Assembly: GCF_009861525.1 (NCBI RefSeq)
Contig: NZ_WVHL01000005.1
Coordinates: 2,976,001 to 3,040,000 of the forward strand
Direction: 5' to 3'
From: Pseudomonas sp. LD120
GTDB taxonomy: Bacteria > Pseudomonadota > Gammaproteobacteria > Pseudomonadales > Pseudomonadaceae
DNA length: 64,000 nt
The position numbers were made by a program, and so were the translations under genes. Of this stretch, positions 59,236-64,000 are shown one piece after another (the first letter of the stretch is position 1; every line of letters begins with the position of its first letter). The notes beneath the pieces were generated by a model. That model had not been told where the DNA came from and made no database searches. It saw only the letters and a program-made list of their open reading frames with translations.

Positions 59236-60453
59236 ATGCAGATCGTCTCCCTGGAAACCCATATCGTTGCCGTACCGCCACCGCATATCGGCGGCATGTA
59301 CTGGCTGTTCGTCAAGCTCAGGACCGCCTGCGGTATTGAAGGCGTGGGCGAGATCTATGCCGCGACCTTTGGCCCCAAGGTCATGCAACCGATCATCGAG
59401 GACGTGTTCCAGCGCTACCTGTTGGACCAGGACCCGCATCACATCGAGCGCTTCTTTCGCCAGGCCTATTCCAGTGGTTTTACCCAGCGCCCGGACCTGA
59501 CCATGATGGGCGTGGTCAGCGGCCTGGAAATGGCCTGCTGGGACATCATCGGCAAGGCGGCGAACAAGCCGGTGTACGAGCTGCTGGGCGGCAAGGTGCA
59601 TGAGCGCTTGCGCTCCTACACCTACCTGTATCCACTCAACAGCCGTGGCGAGTACGACTACGAGGATGCGGACCTGGCGGCCGAGTGCGCGGTGCAGAAC
59701 ATGAAGCAGGGCTTCACCGCGCTCAAGTTCGACCCGGCCGGCCCCTATACCGCGTACTCCGGGCATCAGTTGTCGCTGGAGGTGCTGGAGCGCTGTGAAA
59801 CCTTCTGCCGCAAGATCCGCGAAGCCGTGGGTGACAAGTGCGACCTGCTGTTTGGCACCCACGGGCAGATGGTGCCGTCCTCGGCCATTCGCCTGGCCAA
59901 GCGCCTGGAACAATACGACCCGCTGTGGTTCGAGGAGCCGGTGCCGCCAGGCCAGGAACAGGCCATGGCCCAGGTCGCGGCCAAGACCAGCATCCCGATT
60001 GCCACTGGCGAGCGCCTGACCACCAAGTTCGAGTTCTTCAAGCTGTTGCAGGCCGGTGCCGCGTCGATTCTGCAGATGAACGTGGCGCGCTGCGGCGGGC
60101 TGCTGGAGGCGAAGAAAATCGCCAGCATGGCCGAGGCCTACTACGCGCAGATCGCGCCGCACCTCTACAACGGGCCAATCGGCGCGGCGGCGAGTTTCCA
60201 GCTGGCCACCTGCACGCCGAACTTCCTGATTCAGGAAAGCATCATGACTTGGGGCGGCTTCCATGCGCAGGTGCTGACCAAACCGCTGCAATGGGAAGAC
60301 GGCTACATCATTGCGTCCACCGAGCCGGGGCTCGGGGTGGAGCTGAACATGGACGTGGTGCGCCAGCACTCGCCCTACAGCGGTGACCGCCTGCACCTGC
60401 AAATGGCCGCGACCCCGGCCGACGTCAAGGACACTTCACCGGCCAAGGGTTGA
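59236..60453 (+). CDS. enolase-superfamily (mandelate racemase-type) dehydratase
   Basis: 405 residues. Capping domain, then barrel residues: catalytic Lys in FTALKFDPAGP, metal ligands in DLLFGTHGQM, WFEEPVPP and ATGERL, and the His of AQIAPHLYNGP. The pattern is closest to acid-sugar dehydratases (galactonate/mannonate type), which remove water from an aldonic acid to give a 2-keto-3-deoxy acid. The exact sugar acid is not predictable. Translationally coupled to the MFS gene. Confidence 0.85.
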   Translation: MQIVSLETHIVAVPPPHIGGMYWLFVKLRTACGIEGVGEIYAATFGPKVMQPIIEDVFQRYLLDQDPHHIERFFRQAYSSGFTQRPDLTMMGVVSGLEMACWDIIGKAANKPVYELLGGKVHERLRSYTYLYPLNSRGEYDYEDADLAAECAVQNMKQGFTALKFDPAGPYTAYSGHQLSLEVLERCETFCRKIREAVGDKCDLLFGTHGQMVPSSAIRLAKRLEQYDPLWFEEPVPPGQEQAMAQVAAKTSIPIATGERLTTKFEFFKLLQAGAASILQMNVARCGGLLEAKKIASMAEAYYAQIAPHLYNGPIGAAASFQLATCTPNFLIQESIMTWGGFHAQVLTKPLQWEDGYIIASTEPGLGVELNMDVVRQHSPYSGDRLHLQMAATPADVKDTSPAKG

Positions 60454-60460
60454 GCACTGA

Positions 60461-60477
60461 CCGCCCGTTGCGGGCGG
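60461..60477. repeat. stem-loop between enolase-superfamily and GMC genes
   Basis: CCGCCCG, TTG, CGGGCGG: a perfect 7-bp hairpin right after the stop codon, without a T run. Probably an intra-operonic hairpin. Confidence 0.45.
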
Positions 60478-60531
60478 GGCATGGGCAGCCGCTGACGGCT
60501 GCCTTCAATACGACTGACGCGGTACTCCTGC

Positions 60532-62145
60532 ATGACATACGACTACATCATCGCCGGCGCCGGCGCCGCCGGCTGCATCCTCGCCAACCGGCTCTCGGCA
60601 TCGGGCCAATACTCGGTCCTGCTGCTGGAGGCGGGCGGCAAGGATGCCTCGTTCTGGTTCAGGATTCCGGTGGGGTTCGCCAAGATGTACTACAACCCGA
60701 CCTTCAACTGGATGTACTACAGCCAGCCCCAGAAACAACTCGCCGACCGCGCGCTCTATGCGCCCCGGGGCAAGGTCCAGGGTGGTTCCGGCTCGATCAA
60801 CGCGATGATCTACGTGCGTGGCCAGGCCCATGATTTCGATGATTGGGCGGCGGCCGGCAACGACGGCTGGAGCTTCAAGGAGGTGCTGCCGTACTTTCGC
60901 AAACTGGAGAGCCACCCGCTGGGCAACAGCCAATACCACGGTGCTAGCGGCCCCATCAGCATCACCCCGATGAAGGGCCAGACCCACCCGATCTGCGAGG
61001 CCTTTCTCAAGGGCTGCGAGGAGCTGGGTTACCCCCGCAGCGAGGATTTCAACGGCGCGGATGTTGAAGGCGCGGGGATCTACGACGTCAATACCCGTAA
61101 CGGCCAGCGCTGCTCCAGCAGTTTTGCCTACCTGCACCCGGCGCTGCGCCGGCCCAACCTTCAGGTCGAGCACCATGCCCTGGTGGACCGGGTGCTGTTT
61201 GACGATCTGCAACAGCGCGCGGTGGGGGTTGCGGTGACCCAGCACGGGGTCGGCCGGACGTTCAACGCGGCCAAGGAAGTGATCCTCTGTGCCGGCGCGG
61301 TGGACACGCCGAAGATCCTGCAACTGTCCGGGGTCGGCGATCGCCAACTGCTGGCCCGGCACCGGATTCCCTTGCTCAAGCACCTGCCGGCGGTGGGGCA
61401 GAACCTGCAGGATCACCTGTGCGTGAGCTACTACTACAAGGCCAATGTTCCCACGCTCAACGACCAGTTCGGCTCGCTGCTGGGGCAGCTCAAGCTCGGC
61501 CTGCAGTACCTGCTGAGGCGCCAGGGCGCGCTGGCCATGAGCGTCAACCAGGCCGGTGGCTTTTTCCGGGGCGACGCCGGGCAAGCGCACCCCAACCTGC
61601 AGCTGTACTTCAACCCGTTGTCGTACCAGATTCCCAAGAGCAACAAGGCGCGCCTCAAGCCCGAGCCGTATTCCGGCTTTTTGCTGTGCTTCAACCCGTG
61701 TCGTCCCACCAGCCGCGGCAGCATCGAGATTGCCTCGAACAACCCGCGGGACGCGGCGCTGATCGACCCCAACTACCTGAGCACCGACAAGGACATCGCC
61801 GAGGTGATCCAGGGCAGTCGCCTGCTGCGCAAGATCATGCAGGCGCCGGCGCTCAAGGGCATCACGGTGGACGAAGTGCTACCGGGCCCAACGGTGGACA
61901 GCGACGAGCAGATGCTGCAGTACTTTCGCCAGAACAGCGGCTCGATCTACCACCTGTGCGGCTCCTGCGCCATGGGCCGTGACGCACAGCACTCGGTGGT
62001 GGATGCGCGCTTGAAGGTGCATGGCCTGGCAGGGCTGCGCATCGTCGATGCCTCGGTGTTTCCCAACGTCACTTCGGGCAACACCCATGCGGCGGTGCTG
62101 ATGGTGGCGGAGAAGGGCGCCGACCTGATCCTGGAGGATGCCTGA
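60532..62145 (+). CDS. GMC-family FAD oxidoreductase (choline/alcohol dehydrogenase-like)
   Basis: 537 residues. N-terminal FAD motif IIAGAGAAGCILANRLSASG, first GMC signature YAPRGKVQGGSGSINAMIYV, second LCAGAVDTPKILQLSGVG. The C-terminal active site is HLCGSCAMGRDAQHSVVDAR, with the second active residue in NVTSGNTHAAVLMVAEKGAD. Oxidises a primary alcohol to an aldehyde, which the AldA-like enzyme could then oxidise. Last plus-strand gene of the unit. Confidence 0.88.
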   Translation: MTYDYIIAGAGAAGCILANRLSASGQYSVLLLEAGGKDASFWFRIPVGFAKMYYNPTFNWMYYSQPQKQLADRALYAPRGKVQGGSGSINAMIYVRGQAHDFDDWAAAGNDGWSFKEVLPYFRKLESHPLGNSQYHGASGPISITPMKGQTHPICEAFLKGCEELGYPRSEDFNGADVEGAGIYDVNTRNGQRCSSSFAYLHPALRRPNLQVEHHALVDRVLFDDLQQRAVGVAVTQHGVGRTFNAAKEVILCAGAVDTPKILQLSGVGDRQLLARHRIPLLKHLPAVGQNLQDHLCVSYYYKANVPTLNDQFGSLLGQLKLGLQYLLRRQGALAMSVNQAGGFFRGDAGQAHPNLQLYFNPLSYQIPKSNKARLKPEPYSGFLLCFNPCRPTSRGSIEIASNNPRDAALIDPNYLSTDKDIAEVIQGSRLLRKIMQAPALKGITVDEVLPGPTVDSDEQMLQYFRQNSGSIYHLCGSCAMGRDAQHSVVDARLKVHGLAGLRIVDASVFPNVTSGNTHAAVLMVAEKGADLILEDA

Positions 62146-62214
62146 TAGCGCTCACAGGATCGTGTCGGACGGTTGCTTGATGGCGCTGTGCGCCAGTGCG
62201 TGCCTGGCCTGGGC

Positions 62215-63528
62215 TCAGCGCAGCTTCTCCAGCATCTGGTAGTACCACATGCCCGCCGCCAGCATCGAGTTGCCCAACTGGTCGCCCAGGGGCACGCGAA
62301 TATGCCGGCAGGCGGCGAAGGTGTCGTAGTCGCCCAGGTGGCCGGTCAGGGCCTCGGCCATGATCTCGCCCATGATGTGGCTGGTGGCCACGCCGTGCCC
62401 GGAGTAGCCCTGGCAGTACCAGACGTTGTCCGAGAGCTTGCCCAGTTGCGGGATGCGGTTGATCACGATGCCCATGGCGCAACTCCACTGGAAGGCGATG
62501 CCCACGCCCTTGAGCGCCGGGAAGGTGCGCTCGATGCAGGGGCGCAGTTCGCCGGCGATGTCCCGCGAGTCTTTGCCGCTGTAGTTGGCGCCACCACCGA
62601 ACAGCAGGCGGCCGTCGGCGGTCATGCGGTAGTAGTCGAGGACAAAGCGGCAGTCGTAGACCGCCAGGTCCTCGGGGTTCAGGCGTTTGGCCAAATCCCC
62701 CAGGGGCTCGGTGGTGACGATGCCGCCCATGGCCGGGAAGATCTTGCCCTTGAGTTTTTTCGGCTCCAGCTTGTGGTAAACGTCGCCGGCCAGCAGCACT
62801 TGCTTGGCGTTGATCCGGCCTTGGGCGGTGATCACCGCCGGGTGTTCGCCGTGGACGATCTGCAGCACTTGGCTGTGCTCGAAAATCAGCGCCCCCAGGC
62901 TCTCGGCGGCCCGGGCTTCGCCGATGCACAGGTTCAGCGGGTGCAGGTGCAGGTTGCGGGTGTTCTTGATGGCGCCGTGGTACAGCTCGCTTTCCAGCAG
63001 GCCGCGCACCTGGGCTCGGTCCAGCAGGCTGACTTCATCGCCCATGCCGCGGCGCAGCGCTTCTTCGTAGTCGGCGCGCAGGCCCGGCAGGTGGCTGGGC
63101 TTGTAGGCGGCGTGCAGGTGGCCGTGCTTGAGGTCGCAGGCGATGGCGTATTTCTCCACCCGTTGCTGGATGATCCGGTGCCCGCGCCAGCGCAGGTTCC
63201 AGATGAAATCATCGACTTCCTTGCCGAGCTGGCGGCGCATCTGTTTGCGCATGGCTTCATCGCCGGACAGGCTGCCGGTGACCTGGCCGCCATTGCGCCC
63301 GGTGGCGCCCCAGCCGATCTTGTGGCTTTCGACGATGGCGACTTTCAGGCCGCGCTCGGCCAGTTCCACCGCGCTGGCGACGCCGGTAAAACCGCCGCCG
63401 ATGATCACCACATCCACCTGATGAGTGCCTTGCAGAGTCGGGTATTGGGTTTCCTGGTTCAGGGTGGCGCTGTAGTAGCTGGGGCAGCGTTCGGCTGCCG
63501 GGGTCCGCGGATCGAGAGCGGTTGTCAT
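62215..63528 (-). CDS. puuB: gamma-glutamylputrescine oxidoreductase-like FAD protein
   Basis: 437 residues from ATG 63528 (AGGA nine bases upstream). DAO-type flavoprotein: VVIIGGGFTGVASAVELAER binds FAD, SHKIGWGATGRNGGQ is the family-typical second loop, and GYSGHGVATSHIMGEIMAEA closes the C-terminus. In the Puu route it oxidises gamma-glutamylputrescine to the aldehyde. It lies beside a puuA-like gene on the same strand. Pseudomonads carry several such paralogues, so substrate preference is uncertain. Confidence 0.82.
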   Translation of the reverse strand: MTTALDPRTPAAERCPSYYSATLNQETQYPTLQGTHQVDVVIIGGGFTGVASAVELAERGLKVAIVESHKIGWGATGRNGGQVTGSLSGDEAMRKQMRRQLGKEVDDFIWNLRWRGHRIIQQRVEKYAIACDLKHGHLHAAYKPSHLPGLRADYEEALRRGMGDEVSLLDRAQVRGLLESELYHGAIKNTRNLHLHPLNLCIGEARAAESLGALIFEHSQVLQIVHGEHPAVITAQGRINAKQVLLAGDVYHKLEPKKLKGKIFPAMGGIVTTEPLGDLAKRLNPEDLAVYDCRFVLDYYRMTADGRLLFGGGANYSGKDSRDIAGELRPCIERTFPALKGVGIAFQWSCAMGIVINRIPQLGKLSDNVWYCQGYSGHGVATSHIMGEIMAEALTGHLGDYDTFAACRHIRVPLGDQLGNSMLAAGMWYYQMLEKLR

Positions 63529-63651
63529 GAACAATATCCTTGAAAAATTCGACCGGGCGGCTGTGTGTGGACAGCCGCCAGTGCTGGATAACGTGTCGGC
63601 GATCTGCCGCTGCCGCCTGGATGCAGCAGGCTGTGCAGATCGTGCCGGGGC

Positions 63652-64000
63652 TCAGGCCTGGGTCAGGTACCAGCGCCAGTCCTGCTCGCCGACTTCGGCC
63701 ATGAACTGGCGGTATTCGGCGCGTTTGACTGCCAGGTACACGCCGAGGAATTCACGGCCCAGGGCATCCCGGGCCCAGGCCGATTGCTCCAGGGCGATCA
63801 GCGAGGTCAGCCAGTCGGTGGGCAGCAGTTCGGTGGCCTGGGCGTAGCCATTGCCTTGCACCGGATCGCCCGGATCGAGCTGTTCGCGCAGGCCGCGATG
63901 TACGCCGGCGAGGATTGCCGCCGCCGCCAGATAAGGGTTGGCGTCGGCACCACAGATGCGGTGTTCGATGTGCCGACTGTTGGCCGGACCGCCGGGCACC
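63652..64000 (-). CDS. puuA: glutamine-synthetase-family gamma-glutamylpolyamine synthetase, 3' part only
   Basis: C-terminal ~116 residues of a glutamine-synthetase fold protein whose beginning is outside the window. SRHIEHRICGADANPYLAAA is the conserved ATP/glutamate-site segment with the catalytic Arg, and KRAEYRQFMAEVGEQDWRWY is the PuuA-like end. The family ligates glutamate to putrescine or other amines. Its neighbour puuB would use the product. Confidence 0.82.
   Translation of the reverse strand, partial: VPGGPANSRHIEHRICGADANPYLAAAAILAGVHRGLREQLDPGDPVQGNGYAQATELLPTDWLTSLIALEQSAWARDALGREFLGVYLAVKRAEYRQFMAEVGEQDWRWYLTQA

Overview
The window is a GC-rich, densely coding chromosomal segment of a Pseudomonas, most likely the P. 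fluorescens group (P. protegens/chlororaphis-like). The support is the gene set (NrtR-controlled NAD salvage block, PA4872-type oxaloacetate decarboxylase, lhgO, many LysR regulators), Pseudomonas-type REP doublets, and a dispersed repeat of a kind I recall from fluorescent pseudomonads. I saw no tRNA, rRNA, CRISPR array, prophage or plasmid functions.

Layout. 1-5191: end of a DeoR-family regulator, a nucleotidyltransferase-fold protein, and an L-2-hydroxyglutarate module (MHS transporter, lhgO, FCD-type GntR regulator with matching operators before both the regulator and lhgO). 5373-10720: a LysR regulator divergent from a four-gene agmatine operon (deiminase, N-carbamoylputrescine amidase, polyamine-binding protein, twin-arginine-exported second deiminase), matching the order I recall for agu2ABCA' of some P. 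aeruginosa strains. 11330-13305: an IS4-family element inserted in a dispersed repeat, followed by a REP doublet. 13333-31870: mostly single housekeeping or unknown genes (methyltransferases, ankyrin protein, YhdH/AcuI reductase, MATE pump, small membrane proteins, KstD-like flavoprotein, ppnN, orphan receiver, oxaloacetate decarboxylase) and the remnant of a deleted sirtuin gene. 31950-34174: an argD-like aminotransferase divergent from a LysR gene.

34641-38801 is an NAD salvage divergon: nrtR and nadD2 on the minus strand, pncA-pncB-nadE on the plus strand, with two near-perfect GTACA...TGTAC palindromes between them. 39428-46178 holds a GFA-family gene, a small gene broken by an amber codon, and a chaperone-usher fimbrial locus (chaperone, usher, tip adhesin, second chaperone) with the major pilin on the opposite strand.

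47795-62145 is the most unusual part. It has two adjoining catabolic transcription units. The first encodes a formaldehyde-activating-enzyme (Fae) homologue, an aldo/keto reductase, a semialdehyde-type aldehyde dehydrogenase disrupted by one extra C in a C6 tract, and an MFS transporter. The second encodes an AldA-like aldehyde dehydrogenase, an MFS transporter, an enolase-superfamily dehydratase and a GMC oxidoreductase. Between them lie two GcvA-like LysR regulators and an outer-membrane porin. Two inverted copies of one 49-bp bipartite operator-like element flank the second LysR gene, one on the porin side and one on the aldehyde dehydrogenase side, suggesting one regulon covering uptake and oxidation of an unidentified, possibly sugar-acid or alcohol, substrate. 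The window ends with puuB-like and the 3' part of a puuA-like gene (gamma-glutamylated putrescine catabolism), both minus strand, echoing the polyamine theme of the agmatine operon.
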